Below are positions 33,607-42,308 of a DNA stretch of 48,313 nt, piece after piece. Position 1 is the stretch's first letter. Every line of letters begins with the position of its first letter. This DNA comes from CANLBN01 sp047634655 (GTDB lineage Bacteria; Pseudomonadota; Gammaproteobacteria; Pseudomonadales; Cellvibrionaceae): contig JBLIHY010000001.1 in assembly GCA_047634655.1 (NCBI GenBank), positions 1 to 48,313 of the forward strand, in the 5' to 3' direction. The notes below the pieces were generated by a model. That model did not search any database. It had not been told where the DNA came from and was given only the letters and a program-made list of their open reading frames with translations. Both the position numbers and the translations under genes were made by a program.

Positions 33607-34773
33607 TTAGTCGCGACGCAACTTATCGCTCACGGCGATGGGATTAGGTAGGTTAAAAATTACAATATAACTCGATATCAGAAAAGTCAGTATCGCTGTC
33701 GCTTGAATTAAGGTGGACGCCTTTTCGCTAATAATCGAGCCATTGAAAGCCACTAGGGCAATTAGTAGAGAGAATTCGCTGATCTGTCCCAAACGGAAGC
33801 CGATATCCCAGGCGAGGTCGGTATGTTCACTCTGCTTGCCGAGTAGTACTCGGAAGACCACGGGTTTCAACAGCAACATTGTGACGCCTAATACTATGAC
33901 GGCTAGAATGATCTCTCCCAAGATCATCAAGTTAAAACCGGCGCCAAGGGAAAAGAAAAACAGGATAAGAAAAAAATCGCGCAGTGGCTTCAAGTTAAGG
34001 GCAATATATTGAGCGATCGGGCTGGTAGCTAAACTGATACCGGCAATAAATGCACCGATCTCGGCGGACAGGCCCAACGCTTCACAGAGTTCGGCGATTC
34101 CCAGACACCAACCCAGCGCCAGCAGAAAGATATATTCGTGAAAGCGATCGTATTTGCTAATCAAAAATTGTAAAACGTAACGAACAAAACCCCAGCAAAA
34201 TAGAGCCACTAGGGGCAATGCGGCAATCGTGGCGCCTAGCTGCTTGACATCGATTTCGCCGAATTCTCCATTGAGTAGAATCATCAAACATAAGATGGCG
34301 AGAAAATCTTGAATCAGCAATAGACCGACCAGTAATTCACCGCTGCGACGATGATGAAGCACCGTAGTTGGCAAAAGCTTGATGCCAATGATTGTGCTCG
34401 AAAACATCATCGCCATACCAATCACCACACACTCGGCCGGCGAGTAGTTGAAGGCGAGACCAATAGCGTAACCGCACGCGGCGAAAATTGCCGAGCTGAG
34501 CAAGCCCACAGGCGTTACTTGTCTGATCACTGAAAATAGTGCTTTGGGCTGCATATCCAAACCCAGAAGGAATAATAGAAAAATAATACCGATGCGCGAA
34601 ATTTCTGCGATAAGATTAACGTTGGTCAACAATTGTAGACCGTGAGGCCCTATTAAGGCCCCGAGAACGATGTAGGCTACTAATAACGGCTGCTTCGTAT
34701 AGAGAGCCAAGGTGGCGATAACAGCTGCACCCGTGAAGATCAAAAAAAATGACTGAAGCAGAGAGGCTTCCAT
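33607..34773 (-). CDS. CPA2-family cation:proton antiporter (KefB-like membrane domain)
   Basis: A 388-residue protein with about 12 membrane helices, the Na_H_Exchanger domain of the CPA2 family. Recognisable are AYIVLGALIGPHGL, FLLGLDMQP, SSTIIGIKLLP, LLIQDFLAI and the ALGLSAEIGAFIAGISL helix. It lacks the C-terminal TrkA-N/RCK nucleotide-binding domain of true KefB/KefC, ending directly after helix 12. K+/H+ or Na+/H+ exchange is likely; the ion is not determined by the sequence. Confidence 0.88.
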   Translation of the reverse strand: MEASLLQSFFLIFTGAAVIATLALYTKQPLLVAYIVLGALIGPHGLQLLTNVNLIAEISRIGIIFLLFLLGLDMQPKALFSVIRQVTPVGLLSSAIFAACGYAIGLAFNYSPAECVVIGMAMMFSSTIIGIKLLPTTVLHHRRSGELLVGLLLIQDFLAILCLMILLNGEFGEIDVKQLGATIAALPLVALFCWGFVRYVLQFLISKYDRFHEYIFLLALGWCLGIAELCEALGLSAEIGAFIAGISLATSPIAQYIALNLKPLRDFFLILFFFSLGAGFNLMILGEIILAVIVLGVTMLLLKPVVFRVLLGKQSEHTDLAWDIGFRLGQISEFSLLIALVAFNGSIISEKASTLIQATAILTFLISSYIVIFNLPNPIAVSDKLRRD

Positions 34774-34879
34774 AAGAGTCCCATAATTTTTATTTCTTCA
34801 AGTTTAACAGCTCACCAATATTTTGGCAGTTTGAGTGCGGTATAAGACGCTATCTCTATTGAGGAATCAAAAATCCGAC

Positions 34880-35647
34880 ATGGCCAGTGAATATCATATT
34901 TTGATATACCAACAACAACTGGTTGTGGACGAGGCCAACAACTGGCTTCATTCGAGCCGCAGCCACCAGTTTTTACATTTGCTTTCTGGAGCGGAGTTCA
35001 TCGATGTCCACCGCAATAGCGATAGGATAGTTAAAGTAGTTGAGCTGATCGATCCAGTTGAAACTGGAAAATTTTTGAGCTATCGAGATCTTCTGGAGGC
35101 CCACCCTGAAGATCGGTTGGGTTTAATCAGTCGAGCCCTGCAATTACTGACCTGGAAAAAGCAGCATCGTTTCTGCGGTCAATGTGGACAAATGACCGTT
35201 ACTCATCAGCGGGAATCGGCTTTGGCGTGTCCTCAGTGCGACGCACTTTATTATCCGCGAATATCTCCCTGCATTATGTGCTTGATTGTTCGGGAGGATA
35301 GGTGTCTGTTGGCCCATCACCGGCGCCACGCCCAAAGCGTTTATTCCACCTTGGCCGGTTTTGTAGAAGCGGGTGAAAGTTTAGAGCAAACGCTGCATCG
35401 CGAAGTATTCGAGGAAGTTGGTCTCGGCGTATCTCGATTGGAGTACTTCCGTAGCCAGAATTGGCCATTTCCCCACCAGTTAATGGTGGGGTTTTTTGCC
35501 ACTTACGCGTCGGGTGATATTACTGTGGACGGTGAGGAAATCGTCGAGGCGCAGTGGTTTCATTATGGACATTTGCCGCAAATCCCACCGCCGGGGACCT
35601 TGTCCGGTCAGTTGATCAGCGAATTTGTCCGACGACGGCAAAATTAA
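34880..35647 (+). CDS. nudC: NAD(+) diphosphatase NudC
   Basis: A 255-residue Nudix hydrolase. A four-cysteine zinc site (Cys99, 102, 117, 120) precedes the Nudix box GFVEAGESLEQTLHREVFEE at about 160-179. The SQNWPFPHQLM element, typical of NADH pyrophosphatases (usually SQPWPFP), follows. It cleaves NAD(H) to NMN(H) and AMP and can remove NAD caps from RNA. A GTG at 34835 is in frame, but ATG 34880 gives the family length. mobA begins immediately after its stop. Confidence 0.93.
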   Translation: MASEYHILIYQQQLVVDEANNWLHSSRSHQFLHLLSGAEFIDVHRNSDRIVKVVELIDPVETGKFLSYRDLLEAHPEDRLGLISRALQLLTWKKQHRFCGQCGQMTVTHQRESALACPQCDALYYPRISPCIMCLIVREDRCLLAHHRRHAQSVYSTLAGFVEAGESLEQTLHREVFEEVGLGVSRLEYFRSQNWPFPHQLMVGFFATYASGDITVDGEEIVEAQWFHYGHLPQIPPPGTLSGQLISEFVRRRQN

Positions 35648-35648
35648 G

Positions 35649-36264
35649 ATGGATAATTCCCGCGGCAATCATTCTGAACTCCTAGGTGTAATTCTTGCCG
35701 GCGGTAAAAGTAGCCGCATGAACAGCCGCGATAAATATACAAAGCGCCTGGGTTCTCTAGGTCTGTTGGAGCATGTGATCGGATGCTTGCAAAGCCAGGT
35801 CGATCAACTTGTTATCTCCGGTTCAAAAGGCTCTCCACTGGACAAATTTGGATACCTTGTTATTCCAGACACCATCCAGGGTTATCTGGGCCCATTAGTG
35901 GGCGTGCGAACATCGCTATCGATGGTTGGCTACTTGCCCCGGTGATTCTCCCTTTTCCCCCAGGGATGTCTTCAAGCAATTACATCGCACGGCTATTGAG
36001 AATCAATCAGTCGTCGCCATTGCCGCCAGCAATGGCCGTCAACACCCGGTTTTTGGGGTCTGGTCGACCAAATTGCTGTCTACCCTGCGGGATACTCTGG
36101 TCGAGACGGATATTCGCGCCATCGGTTACTGGGCAAAACTGCAACAAGCTCAGGTAGTAGAATTTCCGATAGTGAGCAGCGTGCATTGCCAGTACGATCC
36201 TTTTTTTAATATCAATACGCCGGAAGAATTGGCCTATGCCAATACCTTATATAGGCAAGAATAA
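35649..36264 (+). pseudogene. mobA: mobA (molybdenum cofactor guanylyltransferase), frameshifted
   Basis: The 5' half in one frame gives a MobA N-terminus: the nucleotide-binding LLGVILAGGKSSRM, a DK pair, LLEHVIGCL and IQGYLGPLVGV. That frame stops at 35943-35945. From about 35925 the +1 frame continues the family with WLATCPGDSPFSPRDVF, AIAASNGRQHPVFGVW and DPFFNINTPEELAYAN to the stop at 36264. Between GPLVGV and WLATCPGD there are fewer residues than MobA needs, so a small out-of-frame deletion is the likely lesion. MobA attaches GMP to molybdopterin. Its neighbour, a molybdopterin oxidoreductase, is also broken. Confidence 0.85.
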
Positions 36265-36364
36265 GCATGAATGCTGTCGTTGTTGAAGTGGGACGGATGA
36301 TCGAACGATTGCATGTCAGAGCGAACCCCGCTGATGGGGGTGAAGTTTGTTTTTGGCGGTTTTC

Positions 36365-38143
36365 TCAGTTTAATTCTTTAATGTCTATGGTTTCTGCTTT
36401 TTTAATATTCACTGGTACCGATTTAAAATTTGGCGTTTTGCTTCTGGGGTCGAGCGTACGCTTCGTGAGTATATTGGCCTCTGGATAATAGGCCAGCAGA
36501 TTGCCTGCGGGTAGTTGGTAGCTCTGGACAAGCAGATTCTGTAACTGGCCGTGGCTCGAGTAAGCCGTTACTTCATCTCCATTTTTCAGTGAAAGTCGTT
36601 CCATATCTTGTGTCGACATAAACAAGGTCAGCCGACCCGCATTGCAGCGATAACTGTCAGTCTCTTCGTAAACAATACTGTTAAAGTGACCTTCGCTACG
36701 GACACTGGTTTATACAAAGGGATATTGTTCCGTTGAGTTATTGACGATGGGAATGTCGTGCACCACAAAATGGGCCTTTTTATTTTCCGTATTAAACGAA
36801 GGCGTGTGCAAGATGCGATTGCGCACGTGAAATTCTTCTTTAGGCGACGCCGATATCCTTTAATTTCTCCAGGCCAGGGATTGTGTTGGCGATAGTTTCG
36901 CGCAGAGTATCGTGGTTTTTAAGCTGACTAAAATCGACTTGTGAGTCAGGTAATAGTTGCTTGCCAATATCCGCCAAAATGGAGATTTCCGAGCGAACAT
37001 TACTCAGGCGTTCAATGCCACCGTCACTCAAGCGAATATAGTTAAACATAGACTCTTGAGTCGTGGATTGTTCTTCTTCATCCCGGGCGGCAACCGGCAA
37101 TATCAAAACATCGCCCTGGTCGATGCCCTCGATGTGGCCGCGATTCAAAGTTGTAGTTAAGAAAAGTTTAAAATCAATATTGTCGAGGGCAGTTTTCGCC
37201 ACTCCGAGTCCGGAGTGGCGCTGTAGAGATTGCCACCGACAATACAGGCGCAATCGATATTATTTTCATGGGCGGCTTCCAAGCAATGGAAGGTATCTAA
37301 GCCTTCAGACTTGGGCAAACTGACCTTTAATTGTTTTTCTATTTTTTCAAAAACTGAATCTGCCAGTACCGGTTTCACGTCAATGGAGCCAATCCCTTGA
37401 ACATTGCTGTGACCGCGGAGTGGTAACAGATCGCGATAACGATGGCCAACCATGCCGCGCAGCAAAGCCAGGTTGGCAATATACACCACGTTTTCACAGC
37501 CGAACCGATGATGTGTCATGCCCATACCCCAGGCAAACACGGTATTTTTTGACTGGCTGTAGAGCTCTGCGGCTTCAACGATAGCCTCGCGCTTAAGTGA
37601 ACAAGCGGCTTCAATGTCGTGCCAATGAGTTGTCTCAATGTCTTGCTGAAATGCAGAAAAGTTATCGCAGTAGTTCTTGATGAAATCCAAATCCTGGGTT
37701 TGCTGCTCAAAATGGCTTTAGCAATACCCTTAAATAAGTCGATATCACTGCCAATATTAGGTTGTAGGTACAACGAGGCGATTTCTGTTCCGCCGCTGAT
37801 CATGGAAAAGGCACTTTTCGGAACCGAAAATTTTACTAGCCCAGCTTCCTTAGCGGGATTAATAACGATGACTTTACCGCCGCGATCGCGACAGTTTTTA
37901 AGTTGGTAAATAAAACGAGGATGGTTGGATGCGGGATTGGCGCCGATAACAAAGACCAGATCACATCCGGCTAAATCGTCTAACTCCACTGTGGCGGTGC
38001 CAGTGCCAATGGTAATACTCAACCCGACACTGGTAGCCTGGTGACAGTAGTAAGAGCAGTTGTTGAGTTTTTCAGGCCAAGACGTCTAACGGTATTTAGA
38101 GTGTAGAGAACTTTTTAGGGCCGCCGCCAACAATTTTTTTCAT
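36365..38143 (-). pseudogene. FdhF/YdeP-type molybdopterin oxidoreductase, multiply disrupted
   Basis: Pieces of one protein lie in order on the minus strand but in different frames. An N-terminal KKIVGGGPKK begins at ATG 38143, then LYTLNTVRRLG, CSYYCHQATSVGLS, and GCDLVFVIGANPASNHPRF. Next come FAWGMGMTHHRFGCENV, LTTTLNRGHIEG...VLILPVAARDEE and FHVRNRILHTPSFN, ending with TSVRSEGHFNSIVYEE and YYPEANILTKRTLDPRSKTP. Frame changes fall near 38111, 38080, 37700, 37200 and 36840, and a stop (TAA) interrupts at 36710-36712. At 593 codons it is shorter than the family's roughly 750, fitting an internal loss near 38060. A bis-MGD enzyme was inferred to need MobA. Confidence 0.87.
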
Positions 38144-38583
38144 AAGAGTAGATAAGCCGGGTTGTTATTATCTATTTAACTCGCTTTGGCGCACGCTGTA
38201 CTACTTATGTAGTGCATCGGGACTAGCCATATGGCAGAGTTTTAAGCAATATGAAAAGCACTGGACTGTCTTCAAGCTTGCTGTTGCCTCTGAGCGCTTA
38301 CTCAACACGTAGCGCCACCACCGCTTGCGCTATCGCATATTTACTACACTACGATTTTCCCATTAACAAGCTAGGATCGTAGGTAAGTTGCATTCAAGAC
38401 ACAACTTTAACCACCATCAGTTAGTGGTGGCATCTCTTCGGCAGTGTCTCGGCCTGACATTAAAACTGGTCTAGCCCCTAGGTAGTAAGAAGTTAGCGAC
38501 GACCGCCCCTTTACTAAGTAAGGGTTATCCCCAGCTCCCCAATTTGAATGGATAGCCTTGGTAAATTATCCATATCAATGGTT
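38144..38583. other. Spacer with two hairpins between elbB and the oxidoreductase remnant
   Basis: About 440 bp with no gene. CCACCA at 38411-38416 and TGGTGG at 38425-38430 make a hairpin with an 8-base loop, and TAGCGC at 38310-38315 pairs with GCGCTA at 38327-38332. The first resembles the end hairpins of IS200/IS605 elements in style, but no transposase is present. Confidence 0.35.
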
Positions 38584-39240
38584 TTACTTTTCAAGCATCT
38601 CGCTCAGAGCTTCGACAAGCTTTTTAATTCCTGATTTAGCCTCTACTAAATTATTTGCCGACATGTAGGCCGCCGTGGAAACAACTTTATTTTTCTGGTC
38701 GATAACGACCTCGTCAACCTGAGAATTTTGATGGTGTGCCCCCAGAGCAGTGATTCTCGCCGCTGTGTTCGCGTTAGAGCCGATGGTACAGGTGACGCCG
38801 TCGTAAATTTTGGCGAGTAAAGCCGCCGGGGCAATACAGAGATACCCCGCGGGTTTTTTCGAATTTTTAAATCTCTGGCAGACGTCGAGGACTTCGGGAT
38901 GAATAGTGGGCGCTGCTTCTGAAAGGGCAAAGTCAGATAAATTTTTAGCGACGCCAAAACCACCGGGAACCAATAGAGCATCGTAGTGTTCTGTATTGCA
39001 TTCACTCAAGGGTTTGATATTACCTCTGACAATGCGCGCGGATTCCGCCAGTACATTGCGAGTTTCCGGCATTTCTGCGCCCGTTAGGTGATTAATGACA
39101 TGGTGCTGATCAATATCCGGAGCGAAGCACTGATAGTTCAGCCCTTGCTCTTCTAAAGATAATAGCGACAGTACGACTTCATTGATTTCACTACCATCAT
39201 AAACACCGCAGCCAGCTAGAATAACGGCAACATTGCTCAT
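38584..39240 (-). CDS. elbB: ElbB family DJ-1/PfpI-type glyoxalase-like protein
   Basis: A 218-residue protein of the DJ-1/PfpI superfamily, subgroup ElbB (isoprenoid biosynthesis protein with amidotransferase-like domain). ILAGCGVYDGSEINE opens it; ALLVPGGFGVAKNLSDFA follows; the nucleophile-elbow cysteine is Cys135 in GYLCIAPA. E. coli ElbB has weak glyoxalase activity and its name reflects a link to isoprenoid production; the cellular role is uncertain. A strong AGGAG lies eight bases before the ATG. It stands alone. Confidence 0.92.
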   Translation of the reverse strand: MSNVAVILAGCGVYDGSEINEVVLSLLSLEEQGLNYQCFAPDIDQHHVINHLTGAEMPETRNVLAESARIVRGNIKPLSECNTEHYDALLVPGGFGVAKNLSDFALSEAAPTIHPEVLDVCQRFKNSKKPAGYLCIAPAALLAKIYDGVTCTIGSNANTAARITALGAHHQNSQVDEVVIDQKNKVVSTAAYMSANNLVEAKSGIKKLVEALSEMLEK

Positions 39241-39977
39241 AATTTTTCTCCTTTAATTGACTCATCTGCTTGATTTTAATGGGTGTGCTTCTTAATCGAT
39301 AGCAAAATTGCTGATTTCTATGGAGCACGCATCGTAGAGCGAATGCTGCCAATAATATTACAATTTTCTTCGATGGCTGTTGCGTATTTTCAGACTTACT
39401 CGATAACGTTGTACTAACAAGTTTGTACAACGTTTGCCCCGGGATTTCAAATCTTCGGAGACGGCAGACGAAATTTATCGCACGCTACTCTTGTTTCTCA
39501 TCTGAATCTCTACAGGCAATCTAGAGGACATCGGAATTATTTACAGCGTATTTAATATCCCAGAGTATTATTTTTACTTTCGCCTTACGTAGTACAGTCT
39601 CGCAGCGCCCAGCTAACGACGCTTTAGAGGACATTCAGGGCTGAGCCGCTTGGCTATGATCTTATGATCCCCGAGGCATATACCCCACAAAGTCGACGGT
39701 GATGAATTAGCATCGACGGCCGCTAGGCTTATTTCTGTTTTTATCTTCAGTTAAAGGCGAGAAGATTGTCGCCTCAGCCTGGTAACTTCAATGTGGTATT
39801 GTCGAGTGCGAGTTACAGTTTTCATCGATTGCCAAGTCGCTCAGGCTTTTTGGGACTCAGATTTTATTGAATTTTTGTGGCATCTGTAAAAAAGTCTGGC
39901 GACTATTTTGTGGATAGCCGTTATCAGAAAAAATCGCGCTTAAAAGTCAATTTTTTAATGTTGGATGTGTTAATTCT
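39241..39977. other. Long spacer between elbB and lpxB
   Basis: About 740 bp between divergent genes with no supported gene, RNA or repeat on either strand. Composition is mixed rather than uniformly AT-rich, so it may contain a fully degraded gene, but I recognise nothing in any frame. Confidence 0.4.
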
Positions 39978-41111
39978 ATGAAAACAGTGATGATCAGTGC
40001 CGGTGAAGCCTCTGGAGACGCACACGCGGCAAACCTGGTGCGCGCGCTTCGCGAGCTGAATCCCGATATCCGTGTCAAAGGCATGGGCTCCAAAAAACTG
40101 TTGGCCGCGGGTTGCGATATTTTGGTGAACTGCGACGACATTGGTGTTGTAGGGATCTGGGAGGTTATAAAAAAATATCGCGCCATTAAGCGTGCCCTGA
40201 ACCGCATGCAGGCCGAATTAGTACAATCCCCCCCCGATTTATTGATCCTCGTTGATTATCAGGAATTTAACTTTCGCCTGGCCGCTAAAGCCAAAGCTTT
40301 GGGTGTAAAAGTCTTGTTTTATATCAGCCCACAGGTGTGGGCCTGGCGCCCGGGACGGGTTCACTCCATGGGTGAGAAGATCGACCATATGGCTGTGTTG
40401 TTCCCCTTTGAAGAAAAATTCTACCGCGACGCCGACGTTCCCTGCACTTTTGTCGGACATCCTTTGGTGGACGAAGTTAAGCCGAATAAGAGCAGGGCGC
40501 AGTGTTTTAATGATTTTGGATTAAATGCTAACGGAGCTGTTGTTGGGATTTTTCCCGGTAGTCGCAAGAATGAAATAAAAAAGAATTTACCCGTCCAGCT
40601 TAAGGCGGCCAGTATATTGAAAACCCAGCGGCCTGAAATACAATTCATATTACCCATAGCCTCGACCATTGATGAATCCGATTTACAACCATTTCTCGCA
40701 ACTAGCAAGCATCTCTCTGTGTTAACGGTTCGAGATCGCCCCTATAACGTGATTCAATGCTGCGACGCCATCGTGACCGCCTCGGGAACAGCGACACTGG
40801 AAATTGCGTTGATGGGTGTCCCTAACACTATCGTTTATCGAGTTGCTCCCTTGTCCTACTGGATTATCAAGCGGCTGATGACTATTAATGATATTGGCCT
40901 AGTCAATATTATTTTGGGAAAAAATGTTGTGAAGGAGTTTTTGCAAGGCGAGGCGAATCCGGCTGCGATTGCCAAGGAGATAAAGCGCCTGTTAGAAGAT
41001 GAGGATTATCGCCGGCAGATGATTACCTCGTTAAATCAAGTGCGAAACGAGCTGGGTAAAGCTGGCGGCTCTCGCCATGTCGCCGAGTTGGCCTCAAGCA
41101 TGATGAGCTGA
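39978..41111 (+). CDS. lpxB: Lipid-A-disaccharide synthase
   Basis: A 377-residue LpxB, which joins UDP-diacylglucosamine and lipid X in lipid A synthesis at the inner membrane. Family marks: ISAGEASGDAHAA at the start, DDIGVVGIWEV, LVDYQEFNFRLA, YISPQVWAW, VGHPLVDEV, FPGSRKNEI and VTASGTATLEIAL. In most gammaproteobacteria lpxB follows lpxD-fabZ-lpxA. Here it stands alone, preceded by a 740-bp spacer and followed by the SAM-cycle genes, so it is either a relocated gene or an extra copy. Confidence 0.95.
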   Translation: MKTVMISAGEASGDAHAANLVRALRELNPDIRVKGMGSKKLLAAGCDILVNCDDIGVVGIWEVIKKYRAIKRALNRMQAELVQSPPDLLILVDYQEFNFRLAAKAKALGVKVLFYISPQVWAWRPGRVHSMGEKIDHMAVLFPFEEKFYRDADVPCTFVGHPLVDEVKPNKSRAQCFNDFGLNANGAVVGIFPGSRKNEIKKNLPVQLKAASILKTQRPEIQFILPIASTIDESDLQPFLATSKHLSVLTVRDRPYNVIQCCDAIVTASGTATLEIALMGVPNTIVYRVAPLSYWIIKRLMTINDIGLVNIILGKNVVKEFLQGEANPAAIAKEIKRLLEDEDYRRQMITSLNQVRNELGKAGGSRHVAELASSMMS

Positions 41112-41163
41112 AAAAAGCAGTTATTCTGATTGGTACTTCTATCAATAAAAAACAGTTGTTGCG

Positions 41164-41201
41164 CCCCAAACTATATCAAAAAAAATTGATATAGTTTGGG
41201 G
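41164..41201. promoter_or_regulatory. 38-bp perfect inverted repeat, likely operator of the SAM-cycle regulator
   Basis: CCCCAAACTATATCAA at 41164-41179 and its exact reverse complement at 41186-41201 flank six A residues. The right arm contains TTGATA, the -35 hexamer of a good promoter, so a protein bound here would block transcription of the regulator gene 22 bp downstream. It could alternatively be a hairpin ending lpxB transcripts, but no T-run follows. The single site is placed to control sahR-like, metK, ahcY and metF together. Confidence 0.75.
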
Positions 41202-41214
41202 ATGTCATTAGAAT
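41186..41214 (+). promoter_or_regulatory. Sigma70-like promoter of the SAM-cycle operon
   Basis: TTGATA at 41186-41191 and TAGAAT at 41209-41214 are separated by exactly 17 bases. The expected start of transcription is near 41221, only a few bases before the ATG at 41224, so the regulator mRNA may be leaderless or nearly so. The -35 lies inside the right arm of the 38-bp palindrome. Confidence 0.6.
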
Positions 41215-41223
41215 AGCCTCGAA

Positions 41224-42204
41224 ATGAAAATGGTAACGGTCGGATATGGGAGTCTCGCTGCTTTAAACAAGGCATCGAGTGACCCGCTCAGGTTACAGAT
41301 TTTGCGAGTTTTAGCCCGAGACGCCTTCGGTGTCCTAGAGCTGTGTCAAATATTTGAGCATCGCCAATCGGGTATGAGCCACCACCTAAAAGTTTTGGCT
41401 GAAGTTGGGTTAGTCGCCAAGCGCCGCGAAGGCAATTCGATATTCTACAGTCGCGGGTTGCCCGCCGACTTTGGCGCTTTGTTGGCATTGCAGAAACAGT
41501 TATTTGCCGTTGTGGATACCCTGGCCTTATCGCCTCAATTGCGGGCAGGTGTTGCTCGCATCAAGCGAGAGCGGGCGGCACAATCGCGAAGCTTTTTTGA
41601 ACGACACGCCAACCAATTTAAATGGCAGCAAGATCTGATTGCCGACTATTCCACCTATGGAGAAGCTGTTGTTAAGCTTCTACAAAAAGTGCTTACGGAA
41701 AATCGTAATCGCGCCATTGAAATTGGTCCCGGGCAGGGAGAATTTTTGCCGGCACTGGCAAAAATCTACCAATCGGTTTTGGCTCTGGATAATTCTCCGG
41801 CTTTGCTGGAGCAAGCTAGACGCTATTCACAGGAAAAAAATATTGGCAACGTCGAATTTGTTTGTGGCGACACCCGCTATCTGAAAGGGGTAGAGGCTGC
41901 CGATTGCATAGTGATGAATATGGTGTTGCACCACACGCCGTCACCGGCTGAAATCTTTCAGGATATCGCCGGGGCTCTCGATACTAACGGGATAGCCATC
42001 ATTACTGAGCTTTGCCGGCACGATCAGGATTGGGTGAAGACTTCTTGCGGCGATTTATGGATGGGGTTTGAGCCCGACGAGTTACAAGCGTATGCGGCAT
42101 CCTGCGATTTAAAAAATGAGAACAGCCACTACTTCGCTCTACGCAACGGTTTTCAGATTCAATTGCAACAATTTGTGAAAAAAGCGCCCGGAACTGTGCT
42201 CTGA
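41224..42204 (+). CDS. ArsR-family regulator fused to a SAM-dependent methyltransferase-like domain (SahR-like)
   Basis: A 326-residue two-domain protein. Residues 10-80 form an ArsR-type winged helix (DPLRLQILRVLA, then QSGMSHHLKVLAEVGLVAKRREGNSIFYS). Residues 120-300 form a class I methyltransferase fold with motif I AIEIGPGQGEF at 165-175 and VVLHHTPSP-like motif near 240. The typical arsenic-binding cysteine pair is absent. Proteins of this design next to metK-ahcY are known as SahR, which represses S-adenosylhomocysteine recycling genes; S-adenosylhomocysteine as ligand is inferred here. It is followed by metK at 104 bp. Confidence 0.88.
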   Translation: MKMVTVGYGSLAALNKASSDPLRLQILRVLARDAFGVLELCQIFEHRQSGMSHHLKVLAEVGLVAKRREGNSIFYSRGLPADFGALLALQKQLFAVVDTLALSPQLRAGVARIKRERAAQSRSFFERHANQFKWQQDLIADYSTYGEAVVKLLQKVLTENRNRAIEIGPGQGEFLPALAKIYQSVLALDNSPALLEQARRYSQEKNIGNVEFVCGDTRYLKGVEAADCIVMNMVLHHTPSPAEIFQDIAGALDTNGIAIITELCRHDQDWVKTSCGDLWMGFEPDELQAYAASCDLKNENSHYFALRNGFQIQLQQFVKKAPGTVL

Positions 42205-42308
42205 TCAAAAAGCGGCAGCTGGCGTAAATCTGATAGCGTAGTACGGGTAAAGTCAAAAATAGAAAATATTAGAAATTCTAAGTCAAAGGAGCTAACGAGA
42301 GAAAACTA

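Noticed and set aside
36267..36488. Small plus-strand frame right after mobA
   Set aside because: Its 3' half is antisense to the clear C-terminal part of the oxidoreductase remnant and it matches no family I know.
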